A DNA stretch of 64,000 nt, taken from Azadirachta indica (taxonomy: Eukaryota; Streptophyta; Magnoliopsida; Sapindales; Meliaceae). Within the stretch, counting starts at the first letter, position 1. The number at the start of each line of letters is the position of its first letter. Positions 36,701-48,500 of the stretch are shown piece after piece. The stretch covers positions 13,999,269-14,063,268 of the forward strand of contig CM040440.1 of the NCBI GenBank assembly GCA_022749755.1, in the 5' to 3' direction. Made by a program: the position numbers and the translations under genes. A model generated the notes under the pieces. That model searched no databases. It was not told the origin of the DNA and was given only the letters and a program-made list of their open reading frames with translations.

Positions 36701-37543
36701 AACCAATTATTAAGTGTCTATATTTTTAATTTAATATTTAAGCATTACTAGTTAATGTTGTCAAATGAAGCCATCGGGCCTTGCCCTAAATTAATGGCTA
36801 GAACTCACACCCATTCGAGTCCTGCCAGCTATAGGACTTCCCACTTTAGCTGAAAATTTCTTAAAAAATTCTTGAGATGCCTCCCTTTCTAATGAGAGTA
36901 GATTCTTTGACTGGTGGGTGTGTTAAAACAATAACTTCAACTTTCCAATAAATACCTAATTGTAATTCAATAGATTTGTAGATGGCAAATAAGATTGTAA
37001 CATTTAAAAAAAAAATTTCAATATTGTCAAATGAATCTTAATATGGGAGTATAATAAAACAAGTTATTCTGAGGAGCAGAGTGAAATTACCAACTATTCT
37101 TCACTTGTGTGCAGCACAGGTAACGGAAAGGAGTCCAATAGCAGCATATTAGAATATCCTTTTCCTCTTATCTCTTTATAAATTCTAACTATAACTATGA
37201 CCATTTGAGCTAAGCCAATTCATTCATTAACACTGAAAAGAACAATTTATACATGAAAACTTCCAAGCAGTTAATATTATACATGGTGCTGATGCTGCAA
37301 TCTGATTCCAAAAAGTTGCAATTTGCTATCAATTGTTGACTGAATTTCATCTCTGCTTTTGCTTCTCTCTATATTAACAAATGTCCACAGATTATAACAG
37401 AAAATAAATACATATATATATAGATTATATAGGAGTGTCTTATGAGGAAATGCCTAACACTCAACTCATCATTACAAGGGAAAAAAAAAACTGCAAGTGG
37501 AAGAAGGATTCTTTCTTGGGATTCAGTAAACATGGGAATGCTT
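33704..37543. other. Convergent intergenic region between PLGG1 and PRK
   Basis: No gene is seen. In Arabidopsis the corresponding interval carries At1g32070 (NSI acetyltransferase), of which there is no trace here. It contains a T/C-rich tract (35240-35350). A degenerate element near 35425-35930 begins TAGGGATAGTAATTCAA and ends in CAACACGCTC, like decayed hAT-type MITEs. A GTGGCGGAGCGCC transposon-end-like string lies at 36115. The last 270 bp should be the PRK 3' untranslated region. Confidence 0.7.
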
Positions 37544-40500
37544 TTAAGCCTTTGTTGCTTCTACAGGAGCTACAGGCTTGCTAGCTGTGATTTGTTCATA
37601 CAGATCCCTTATTTTCAATCCAATTATGGTTTGGAAGAGACCCGTTCCATTGTTGCTACCCGGGAAATCAGCATGCTTCAACATCTGTTGGGTGACTTCT
37701 CCATAGAACTTGGTAGATATGTTGCTTAGATGGCTTTCAACGTATATTAGCTCATCTAATCTATCAAATTGCCCATCCATTTCCAGAACAGACACCTGGT
37801 ATTATCAACAACTCATCAGCATAACTAGATATTTGTTACTTAAATCCTATAGAAAAAGGAAGAATTAATATATACCTCATGGCCAAAGTAAGTTTCGGGG
37901 CCATAAGAGAACTTGATGCCGGGGTAGGAGCAGGTAAGTTTCCTTCCACAGGGTATCCAAGAGATGGTTGATCCTTCATCAAAGAGATAAACAGGGCTGA
38001 AATGCTTAACCCCTTCTTTCATTATCAACTTAACTCTCAACACCTTTCCTTCATTATCATCAGGAATGAGTTGGGTTGGTAAAACTTCTATTACTGCATC
38101 AGCATACTGCTTTTGTGGGTCTGCAACAATTCAAGTTCTTAAGCAAGTGCTCAACAACAACATATCTAACATCCACATAGTAGAGAATTAATGTGCATAT
38201 TGCATAAAGATTTTACCAATATAAGCATCGAAATCGGGCTTTCGAGCTTCAATACTAGCTTTGATGCTCTCAAGACTGTGTCCTCTCTCTGCCATGTCCC
38301 TCTACATTGATTGTAAAATGTTTAGAATTTGGGATACATTCAAACTCAAAAGCATATTCATATGCAAACTAAATATATATGTTAAGATTTTCTTTTTTCT
38401 GCAAGGTTTTGGATTTGAGTAAGAAACTTCACTCGCAACACCAAACCCTTGCCTCCTATTATTACTCGAACTCAGTATAATTGAAGAGCATCAAGTGTGC
38501 CCCAAACCACTCGAGCTACACCCAAGGAAATGTTAAGAACATATATAAGAGTATTATTAGTTACCTGAATTTTCCATGCAAATTTAACCTCATTGCTAAT
38601 GTCCAAGTAGATACTGAAGTCTAAGAGGTCTCTCACACGTGGATCATACCTACACATTTCGTACCGAATTTATAAATAAGAAAAATTAATAACAACAAAA
38701 TGCATATAAAATTATTAATTTAGTTCAAAGTTGTGTGTTTGAATTTATTAATTAGATTTATTGGGATAGTAAAAGAGATTGAGGATCTATCATCCCACAC
38801 ATATATTAAGGTGGGTAGAAACTTAATTTTAAAAGGAAAATGACATATACACTAAGGTTTGGCCAAAAGAACGCTCTAGTCCCAATAGTTTCAAAAATTC
38901 CCACGTAGCTTCTCGTTTGTTAAAAATTTTATTAGCTTTGATGGTTTATTTATTTTTCTACTATAATTATACTCTCTTAATTATAATTAATTTAAGAGTT
39001 AAAGATATTAAATTACTTTATTTTCGTCGAAATGCATGATCAACAAGGTGTGCTTAAATATGTTTAAAACCAGTAAATCTACAGTGTACATTTTGCTAAA
39101 AATTAGGGGTGCATATGTTATTTTTCTTTCTCATGTTTATTACTTTCTACCTAACTAGTCCCACTGGTTTCATGCATACTCCTGCAGATTCATATTTGTT
39201 AAAACTTTTGTTGGTTTGGATGGTTTACTCATTTTCTACCACAATTATTATAAACATTTTAGGAATTTAATACAGTAAATCACTCTACTTTTGTCAAAAT
39301 TCACGGATTAAACTAACTAATAGGATTTGTGTGAGTAGCTTTAAAACTAATAATCAAGTGTATATTTAACCAAACTCTAGAGGTGTATATGTCATTTTTC
39401 CTTCTCAACACAGCTACTCACTAAGGCTAGTCCCCTACCTTTAGGAATAAAATTTTCCATTGAACACTTAATTATTGCCTGATACCTCATTCCCAGCTAG
39501 CTAATGAAGTTTAGCTGACAACAAATTAATGTTGTTCTTTTATTTGTTTTTGGTTTGTGGTGATAACTAGTTTCAAAGTGTATTTTGGGAAGAGTAATTA
39601 ATAAAATAAAGTGGACCAAAATGATATTTTGTTAAAAAGGCCAAGTTATTGGTTAATAATCCACAAATTGAATGGGCCCAAGTTTGAAATTTGGTAAAAC
39701 AAACAGTTACAAATTTATAATTTCCTTAGCCATACAATCATAGGTCCATCTCTCTATCAGGACTTAATTCTTGATTGCAACATTCAAAGTTCTATAATCA
39801 AAAAGTTTTAATAAATTTCAAAAAGAAAAAGTTTTCATGGGATTTTGAGTGTATAACTTTGAGAAATGGCCATGAAATTAGGAGCCAAAATCAGTTTTAA
39901 TGTAATGTTCTTGTTCTTCCCCTAAAACTAAAGAGAATAGATATGAAATTTTCATAAGGGAAGGGAGAGGTTGCTGAAAGGCATAATATAGAGATGGGTA
40001 GGCAAATTAAGGTACTTACATTGGGTGCAAGCCTTCAATGACAAGAATCTTGGGTGGTTTAATAACTTCAGGAGGATCCAAAAGACCAGTAACATGATTG
40101 TAAATAGGCTTATCAACAGCAATTCCTTCTTTCAAAGCCTTAACTTGCTCATACATTAGATCAAAATTGTTGGCTCTAGGGTCAAGCGCAGTCACTCCCT
40201 TCTCCTTTCTACCAGTTCTATCAAGTGAGTGATAGTCATCTAAGCAAATCACAGTTGTGGTGTCACTTATCAGTGTGTTTGAGTCAGGGTTACCTCCCTT
40301 TGGTGGCTCTGCTGCACCTCCAAACACACTTGTCAACCTTCTCATGAAAGTACTCTTCCCACACCCTGAGTCTGCTGCTAGACCAATCACCACTGTCTGT
40401 GAGTCTTCCCCTGCTGCTGCACAGGTTATCACAAATGGTCTGCTGTTGCTCCTTTGCTTGCTGCTTCTTTTGCTGCTGCTGTAGAAGAACACTTGCTTTT

Positions 40501-40588
40501 GGTGAAAACCCAAGTGGGTTTTTGTTGGGGTGTAGATTGAGCGCGTTGAATTGAGGGATTGAGTTGTGTAAACTGTACAGACAGCCAT
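37544..40588 (-). CDS. PRK: Phosphoribulokinase, chloroplastic
   Basis: Calvin-cycle stromal kinase converting ribulose 5-phosphate and ATP to ribulose 1,5-bisphosphate. Five exons in transcript order: 40020-40588, 38565-38649, 38217-38301, 37876-38120, 37544-37795. Phases agree and give 411 residues, including a transit peptide of about 60. The P-loop GLAADSGCGKST is at 69-80. The two thioredoxin-regulated cysteines are C76 (in the P-loop) and C115 (VICLDDYH), 39 apart exactly as C16/C55 of mature spinach PRK. The C-terminal cysteine pair sits in IPCGRKLTC. This supports redox control and CP12/GAPDH complex formation. The first intron (38650-40019) carries a repeat insertion. Complete and intact. 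An in-frame non-ATG extension upstream of 40588 is not used. Confidence 0.98.
38833..39404. mobile_element. Repeat insertion made of two tandem modules, PRK intron 1
   Basis: The left end AAGGAAAATGACATATACAC and the complement of the right end (AAGGAAAAATGACATATACAC) form a terminal inverted repeat. Inside are two diverged modules of about 285 bp in direct order. Both run from a CCCA..GGTTTCA-like phrase to a GGTG.ATATGT.ATTTTTCTT phrase. The ends resemble the MITE at 26677. No clear target duplication. Non-coding. Confidence 0.55.
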
Positions 40589-40632
40589 TTTTGCTCTCTC
40601 TGAAAAGCAAAGCAATTCAGCGAATTCTAACA

Positions 40633-40658
40633 CAGAGAGAGACAGAGAGAGAGAGAGA
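40633..40658 (-). promoter_or_regulatory. CT-repeat in the PRK 5' leader
   Basis: On the PRK sense strand this is a CT dinucleotide run broken once by TGT, 45-70 nt before the start codon and downstream of the TATA box. CT-rich leader repeats are known in some plant photosynthesis genes, where they affect expression. A role here is inferred. Confidence 0.5.
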
Positions 40659-40700
40659 TGCAGCTAATGCGTAATCTTTTGCAATTTTTTATTTTTATTT

Positions 40701-40708
40701 CTTTTATA
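40701..40708 (-). promoter_or_regulatory. TATA box of PRK
   Basis: Reads TATAAAAG on the minus strand, 113 bp upstream of the start codon. It predicts a transcription start near 40670 and places the CT repeat in the leader. Confidence 0.6.
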
Positions 40709-40990
40709 ATTTATTTTTAATTTCTGAGAAAAATTATGGAACACAAATAGATGGAAGGAAAATAGTTGATGAAAGAAAACAGATGTCAAAAGAAAAACAG
40801 TTTTTCCCGAGTAATGGAAAGCTGATCTGTCCTTCGTTTATGGATTTCTATAACTACCCTTTGTTTGGAGGTAAAATTAAGGAGGGAAATGAAGGGACAA
40901 TGATGGGTTTAAATCATTAGTACAACGGCATATATGTCATTTCACAATTTCAATTTTTTAATGAAGAAGAAAAGATGGAATTGTTGATGA

Positions 40991-41050
40991 GGTGAGGTGA
41001 GGTGAGGTGAGTTGAGGTGATGACATTCTAGATGAGATGAGATGAGATGA
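40991..41050. repeat. Pentanucleotide repeats GGTGA and GATGA, PRK promoter
   Basis: Four GGTGA units (40991-41010), a variant stretch, then four GATGA units (41031-41050). They are about 400-460 bp upstream of the PRK start codon, so length changes here would alter promoter spacing. Confidence 0.85.
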
Positions 41051-41130
41051 TATAAAACAAACAAAGGCATGGTGATGGAAGGAAAGAAGGTTGCTTGGTG
41101 GTCATTTCTTGCAGTTTGGATATTTGGGTG

Positions 41131-41139
41131 ACACGTGGC
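41131..41139. promoter_or_regulatory. G-box/ABRE in the PRK upstream region
   Basis: ACACGTGGC is a full ABRE-type G-box (core CACGTG 41132-41137), about 545 bp upstream of the PRK start codon. bZIP, bHLH or PIF factors bind such sites and are common at light-regulated genes. A CCAAT-type motif (ATTGG) lies just beyond. Functional assignment is inference. Confidence 0.5.
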
Positions 41140-41422
41140 AGTAGATTGGTGGTTGATTGAAGATCAGGGTTTTAGGGTCTGAGAGTGGAGATGATATGTG
41201 TTTGCTATTAATTCAATTCAATCTTTTTAGTGTACTTCTACTACTACTATTCCTAGTTTTATGAGACTGTGGTTAGTCCAAGGTTCTGTTTGGGACTGCT
41301 AAAATTTTTAAGTGTTTATGTATAATGTTATTTTTAATATTATTGGAACTTTTAATATTAATTGGTAAAATATTTTAATTGTTATTTAAATTAGTAATAA
41401 ATAAGAGTAAAAGACTTACAAG

Positions 41423-41850
41423 TAGGGTGGCAAAAAATTCGATATAAAATCTCTACCTGACCCACTCAATTTGGATTCGAATCTGAATTCTACGTTGCGC
41501 AGACTAAACTTTATATCTTGATTTTAGAACCCTAAAATTGGGGTTGACAAAAATTACGGTTCGAATTAGATTTATAAAAACCCGGCTCGGACACACGTAA
41601 ATTAAATAAGATCCAAGCTTGAGTTTATGTTGCTAGGACCAAGTTTTGACCTGACTTAGTTCGAGTTCGGACTTCTAAATCTTGTGAATTTATCAATTGG
41701 TCTGACTCGACTTTTACCTAAGTTCGAGTTCAGCTTGTATAAAATTTTAAAAAGAAAATTTTGGATTTCACCTGAAATATAATAAGAATCAGATTAAATT
41801 CAACTTTAAATTTTGAGTTTTATTCGGCCTATCTTAAGCTTTTGGTCAAC
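41423..41850 (+). mobile_element. Decayed hAT-like element
   Basis: Starts TAGGGTGGCAAAAAATTCG, a hAT-type terminus. It continues with degenerate ACCC/TTCGA-rich sequence typical of short non-autonomous plant elements. The right end is not recognisable and no target duplication is found. Confidence 0.35.
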
Positions 41851-42045
41851 CGTATTCATAAATTTTTAAGATTTAGTTTATTGAACTAATTAATTTTAAT
41901 AGTTTTAAAAATGCATGTTAAAATTTTAATAATTAATATATTGTAAAATAAATATATTTTATTTTATTTATAAAATATTAATAAATATTTAATTATTAAT
42001 ATATTATAAAATAATACTTATCATTGTTATTATATTTATTTGTAA

Positions 42046-42314
42046 TTAAAAGTTGGGTGAATGTCTATTACTCTATTTTTTCAGTCAATACCCCATTACC
42101 CTCTTATATTTTTCGTCACCCCCTGATTTTTATTTTTTTATCGATTTTGCCCTTCAGATCAATAAATGTACAAATTATAAAATCAAAAATATTAACAATA
42201 TTAAAGGGCAAAATCGAAATTCAGGGAGGTGATGGGATATTACGAAAAATATAAGGGTAATAGGGCGTTGGCTGAAAAAGTAGAGTGGGCAATGTGCATT
42301 CTCCCTTAAAAGTT
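42046..42314. mobile_element. 251-bp Mutator-like MITE with 9-bp target duplication
   Basis: The element spans 42055-42305. The left end GGGTGAATGTCTATTACTC pairs with the right-end complement GGGAGAATGCACATTGCCC. Matching continues inward through TTTTTCAG, TATTTTTCGT and CGATTTTGCCCTT to the centre. Perfect 9-bp repeats TTAAAAGTT flank it (42046-42054 and 42306-42314). No coding capacity. Confidence 0.8.
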
Positions 42315-43021
42315 TAAAAATAATTTACTTAGTTAACTACTATTAAATAAGAGTATAATCATTATTATTTAATTAATTGATATGTTAATAAATATTTTTT
42401 AAAACTATTAAGATTAACTAGTCTAATAGACGAAACTTTAAAGCCTATAAACTCTCTTCTCAAATAAATAATTATAAACTAATTTAAACTTTTAATTAAA
42501 AATAAATATAATAATAATCAATAATGAAATATTTATTGATATATTATAATTAAAATATAAATTTATTTATTTTGTAATATATTAACAATTTAACATTAAT
42601 TACGTAAAAAAAAAATATAAATAAGTATTATTTATAAATAAAAAATATTAATACGATATATGATTATATTATAATTTAAGATATATTTTATTAATTTAAA
42701 CAAAATAAATTTATTTATCTAAAATAATACTAATATACTAAAAAAAATAATAATATTATTTATTTTATTCATATATTTTAAATAAATATATTATATTTTA
42801 TCCTGTTTTAAATATTTAATAATTATTTTATTAATTAACTATTACTAATTGAAGTATAATTAATTTTTTTAATAAAGTGAAACCTTAATGAATATTTTTC
42901 AAATTATTAGGACTAATTAATCTAATAGATCAAATCCTAAGAGACTTATAAGTCCACCCCAAAAGAGAATAAGACGCTACAAATTTAATTTCTACAGTTA
43001 AGAACATATAATATAATGATA

Positions 43022-44613
43022 GGAGAATGTCCGATTACCCCTTGTTGTTCGATTTAATATTCTAATACTTTCCTTTTGTTTGCATAATACCTTGAATCCC
43101 CCTTCTGTTTGTGGACAAAATTAATTATAATAATATGCGAGTCTTTAAAGTTTAATATATTAATTAAATAATTTTAAAATTACCTATAAAAATTTTAATT
43201 TATTAAAAGGTAATAATGACACCCTTATATGATATTAATTAGTTAAAAAATTATTTTCAACTTATAATTGAAAATAAATATTAAAATAATAATATATTTT
43301 ATTTTATAACATATTAATAACTAATTTATAACTTATCTTTTAAATATAAATTTATTTAAATTTTGAACTTCTTTTTAATATGATATCATAAATTGAAAAA
43401 TCAATTTTATAATTTTTAAAATAAATAAAATATTATTATTTTTATTTATTTTAAAATTATACAATTGATCTTTCAATTTTATTTAATATTTAGATAAATT
43501 TATTGTGTATAAAAAATTTAAAATTTAGATAATTTTTTATTTATAATACTTTATTTAATTTTTAATATAAAATATTATTTATATGGAATAGCACATGTGA
43601 AGAACAATATATCTAAAAAAAAATCATATCATTACTGTAACATATACAAATCTATCTATATAAATTAATATGATAATGTTATCTCATATTACTACATATT
43701 TTATATTTTCATAAAAACTTTTAGTTTGAAATATTTTTTCGATGTGGAATTCATTTTATAAAACTCATTATTGTTTCAAATTTTTAAAAAAAATTAATGA
43801 GATGTGAATTATTAAAATTTGATCACTTAATCTGATTAATATTGAATTGTTAATATATTGTACAATAAATAAAATTATATTTTAATTATAATATATTAAT
43901 AAATATTTAGTTATCGATGTGTCATAAAATAAAATATATTATTATTTTAATACTTATTTTCAATTAGAAGTTAAAAATACCTTTAAAGTGCCTAATTTAT
44001 TAAAAATAATGATTATATTCTTATTTAATAGTAATTCGATAAATTAATAAATAAAATAATAAATGTATAATTTTTTTTATTTATTTTCTAATGTTTATGT
44101 AATATTGAATTGTTAATATATTATAGTACAATAATTATGATTATATATAGTTACAAGTATTATATTATAATATTTTATTTATAAATTAATATTTATATAT
44201 GAAATATAAATATCGTATTATATTAATGTATTTTATTTATAAATTAGTATTTATTTATGATTTATTTATAATATATTAATAAATATTTAGTTATCAATTA
44301 GTTATAAAATAAAATATATTATATTTTAATGTTTATTTTTAATTAAGAGTTAAAAATAATTTTTAAACTAATTAATATTATATAAATGTGTCATTATTAT
44401 CTTTTAATAAATTAAAATTTTTTTAATTATTTTTAAAATTATTGAGACTATTTAAATTAATATGCTAAATTCTTCAGACGCACATATTATTATACTAAAC
44501 TTTGTCAAAAGATAAAGAATTTGATATATTATACAAACAAAAAGGGATATTAAAGTATTAGATCAAATATAATATATTTATTATTATATTAATATATAAT
44601 CAGGCATTCTCCC
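43022..44613. mobile_element. 1.6-kb foldback element
   Basis: The left end GGAGAATGTCCGATTA and the complement of the right end (GGAGAATGCCTGATTA) match. Complementarity continues for about 130 bp with CTAATACTTT, TTTTGTTTG and TATAATAATATG in the same order. The ends resemble those of the 42055-42305 MITE, so it may be a longer relative whose inside is the local AT-rich repeat. Flanks ATAATGATA and ATAATTATT only loosely match. Confidence 0.5.
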
Positions 44614-45527
44614 AATAATTATTTATAAATTATTACTCAATTTATGAAAATAATAAGGTTCAAAAAATATAATTTACTTTCAGGTAACATAAACTATGGT
44701 AGGAAGTTTAGAAAATTCCAAATCAACTTTACTTCATACATGCACATAGTTTATGCTTTTATGCAGACAGTGGTTTTCTTTCAAGCTCATGGTTTCTTTA
44801 AAACTACTCAAGTCACCAAGTTAGTAAAAAAGAAAATGTAATTAATTTGAAATTTTGTTTTTAAAATTAATGAAAAATAACAAAAATTTATTTTTTAATT
44901 AAATTAAAAAATAATTTTCTATTTTAATTTCAAAACTAAATTTTACAAAATATACCACCAGATATAACTGTTTTTTTAATTTTTTAAAACGAAAATAATT
45001 TTTAAAAACTATTTTCATCCCCTTAACTTGGCCGAAATTAGTCCCTCATTGAGGTGTTTTATAGTTTCATACAAGGCCGGGTCCCGATGTTAAACTGAGA
45101 AAACATTGATTTGATTTACTATTTCCACAAAGTTCCGGGACCATGAAAGAAATACATCATCAACCTTCCAAACAAATTCCCTCTTTGTGATTACTTATTT
45201 CATACCTTCTAAGATTTTATATTATTAGAAAATGATATTCTTGTGTCAAAACCATGTTATATAGAATCAAATATGAATATATATTTGGAAAAAAAAAAGA
45301 AACTGCTCCTATAACATACTTAGCAAACTCATTTGTATCTAGTAACGCAATCTTTTCACCTAGAAAGGAGAAAAAGGGATACAAAGAAACAGACATGAAG
45401 ATCGGCAGGAGAAGTAAAAATATGAGGATCATAATCAAAGGTAGAAGAATATACTAAAAAACTCTTCAGTGCAGCAGCAGCAGCATTACTCAATTTTGGA
45501 TTAGAAAAACCCGAAAAACCATGCATC

Positions 45528-48500
45528 TCACTTATTCCCCCTGAAAAACAAATAAATTTTCTGCACAACAGCAAAAACAAGAACGGATTAGTAGAAAGAA
45601 CAGAGAGTGAAACGGCAAAGTAAAAACAATGTGCATGAAAATGAGCATATTGCAGCAAGCATTGTTCATATATTTGTATGTGCTTAAGATTCCATCTGGT
45701 GGTAGCTTATTTTTCTGCAGTTGTTCACACTTGTGTTTGGGTTTCGTTAGTAGAAATAACTACTGCAAGAGACAAAGGGAATCTCCCATATGCGAGAAGA
45801 GGGGAACTATGAAATCAATCATTGAACAAATTAATTTATGGACATCTTTATATTATAATCCCATGAGAGCAGTTGATTTTTATGCACATCTCTATATTAT
45901 TCTTGTGTGAGAGCAGTAGAAATGAACCGTTGGGTTCAATGAACAAGTTTTTCTCTTACCTGAAGCACCCATAAGCTTAATAGCGTCTCCAAGCAGAATA
46001 GACCAAACCCAACCATGTAGAAGATCTGCGAAAAAACCAAATGAATTATATTTATAGTTAAACATTCAATGAAGTACCATTGAAAGCAAACTAATTCTTT
46101 AAAGTATCAATCAAAATCCCTTAATTTAAAAACAAGAAGGCATCCAAACAAGCACAACAGTCTAAACAACATCCCAATATGATAATAAAGTGGTATTTCT
46201 GAAACATAATTATCTTCATCTCATTCAAGTTTAATTATCCACGTCCCCACTGTCACATATCAACCATCAGTTACAATGGCTCAAAGGAAAAAGAAGGTAT
46301 GTTGAAATTTAATCTTCCTTCTCCCCTAATTTCTCAATCCTTTCCAAACTTTGCTCTTCCACAACTCCAACCCACTATGAAACTCCATCCTCAAATTCAC
46401 TTAACCTCATAATTACATTTTTTTCCTTTTTGATCTCAAATTCACTCATCCCTCATCTTGTCAACCCATTAAATCTGTCCAAATAAACCTAGTATCCACA
46501 AACACAAATTCACCTAAAACAACCACATAGCAACCACCATTTTTTTCACTTCTCTAGTGCAAGAACCTTTCTTCCCAAATTTCCAGCAGCAACCACAAAA
46601 GCCACATGCTCAGTCCAATCATAAGATAGTTTTAAGCTTCTCAGCATCAACTAGTAGGAAGCAGTGTTTCTCAGTTTCTGTCGTCTCCGTTATCTCTTAA
46701 TCCTCACTTTCTTTGAAATTTGTGGCAACACCCATTTGGATCAATTGAATTCCATGTCATATACTTCCTCCTAATATTCATCAAATGATTTCTGTGGAGA
46801 AATAGGAGCATTTTCTGACAACAAATTTTTTTTTCTATACAGTTCTTGCTTTGCTTTGATAGAAATGGGAGATACAATACCCTCATGGAATGCGCTATTA
46901 TATATTAAGCCGAAAGTGGACAATGGAAAGAGAGTGGTTACTTTTGGCTTTCTATTTTGTATTTTAGAACACTAGGGCATATTTGATATTTTGTACAATG
47001 TCTGGGGCCTTTTTAACATGTTAACTTATTATTGATGTAGGAAAAACTTTGTAATATTTTGACAGTGAATGACCGGGCTAGTTCATTGTCCAGCTATCAA
47101 CTCAATTTGAGCTCAGCAAATATATAAATGTATAAAATAAATTACTTGACCAAGTTCCATCTCTTTTCCTTCTTGAAGAGGTTTTATAATAACATACTTG
47201 CATTTGGGATGTAAGTTGGTCAACTTTCTTATTCACTTTTTCCCCTTCTCTACACAACATAAATAGAAAACAAATAGATGACATTATAGATCCTAAAATA
47301 TTTTCCCTTAGGCAACATCACTTTACACAAAATCACTTGTGGCTTAAACCATAAGGACCAGAGCAACGAAAAAACTAAGCATGATTGTAAACCATAATTT
47401 ATTTACTTCAGAGTCTAACATGCTGACAAAGTAGTAAAGATAAGTAAAAATTCTGAATATCCATAGTCAATATCTAACACAAGACATGAATACAAGCATA
47501 GTCATACGACTTACCCCAGGCAAAATGTGGTCAGAAATGACATCAATTGCTGCTAGGATGCCCCTGTAATAAAAGCAAAAGGAAATCTTAGACAAAATTA
47601 AGACATAAAATGACTTCATTTCTCAAACACTTTAGGTAAGAAAGTCAATAATCTAACAAGGTAAAGAAACTCCCATGGCTGTGGTTCCAAAGCTCAAATA
47701 TGCCACTCCACAACTAAATAATCAACAAGAAATTGGTCTTTTTGCAAGAAAACTTAAAATGAATCATATACATTTTTAAACGCAACACATAAATGTTAAG
47801 AAAAAAAAAGACAAAAATAGATTAAACCAAAAGAATTACAAAAAGTAGTAGCAAATATGTAATATTTGGTAGCTAAGAACTTTGAGCTTTCTTATTGATA
47901 TTTTCCCATCTTACTGCCATATAAATCAGTGATGACAAGACAGCCTAGTAAAAGTTTTTTTCTTTTTAAGAACTTTGAATAATCCATAAATTCTCCAAAA
48001 CACAAAATTTTTTCTAAGCAAAACCCACATCATCAAATGAAAGCATAATTACAGACTTTAGGAAACAATGAGACCAAGCCCTGTAAAATATACAAAACAA
48101 ACTGATTTTTCCACATTTTCTATCTTGTGAAAGCTAGATTTGAAGGATCTTTCTCAAAAATAAATAAATAAATAAATAACCCAAGTAATTTTCTTTGTTT
48201 GGCAACCTTGTGCTCTTTAAACCCAGATAAGAAATTAATAAATTAAGATACTTACGTAAACGACTTCCCATGGAACACAATTGGAGGAGCAATAGCAGCA
48301 AATATACAAAAACCAATGTGAATCTGCACGAGACCATCCGCATCAGCGAAGGCAAGAAGAAAAAGTTACCGATCATGAGGAAAAGAATGATATTTCAGCC
48401 AATCATAGTTGGTTGAAAAAACTCACCAAGTAGAACATGAAAAACCAACCAAATTTCAGTGCACTATCTGTCCTGCAAGTTCATAGACAAATAGCAATTT

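Larger units (their letters stand above)
41140..45527. other. AT-rich repeat-filled spacer between PRK and SCAMP
   Basis: No gene is seen. Much of it belongs to one dispersed AT-rich family with phrases such as TTAATAAATATTTAATTATCAATATATTATAAAAT and ACTATTAAGA.TAACTA.TCTAATAGA. Copies lie at about 41890-42045, 42315-42960, 43150-44450 and again at 52480-52880. Inserted elements are listed separately. The last 400 bp should contain the SCAMP 3' untranslated region. Confidence 0.65.

Noticed and set aside
40257..40610. Leucine-rich plus-strand and alternative minus-strand frames over PRK exon 1
   Set aside because: They arise from GCT/CAG-rich transit-peptide codons of PRK read in other frames.
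46704..46886. 60-residue minus-strand frame in SCAMP intron 10
   Set aside because: No recognisable domain and no splice continuity with the SCAMP exons.
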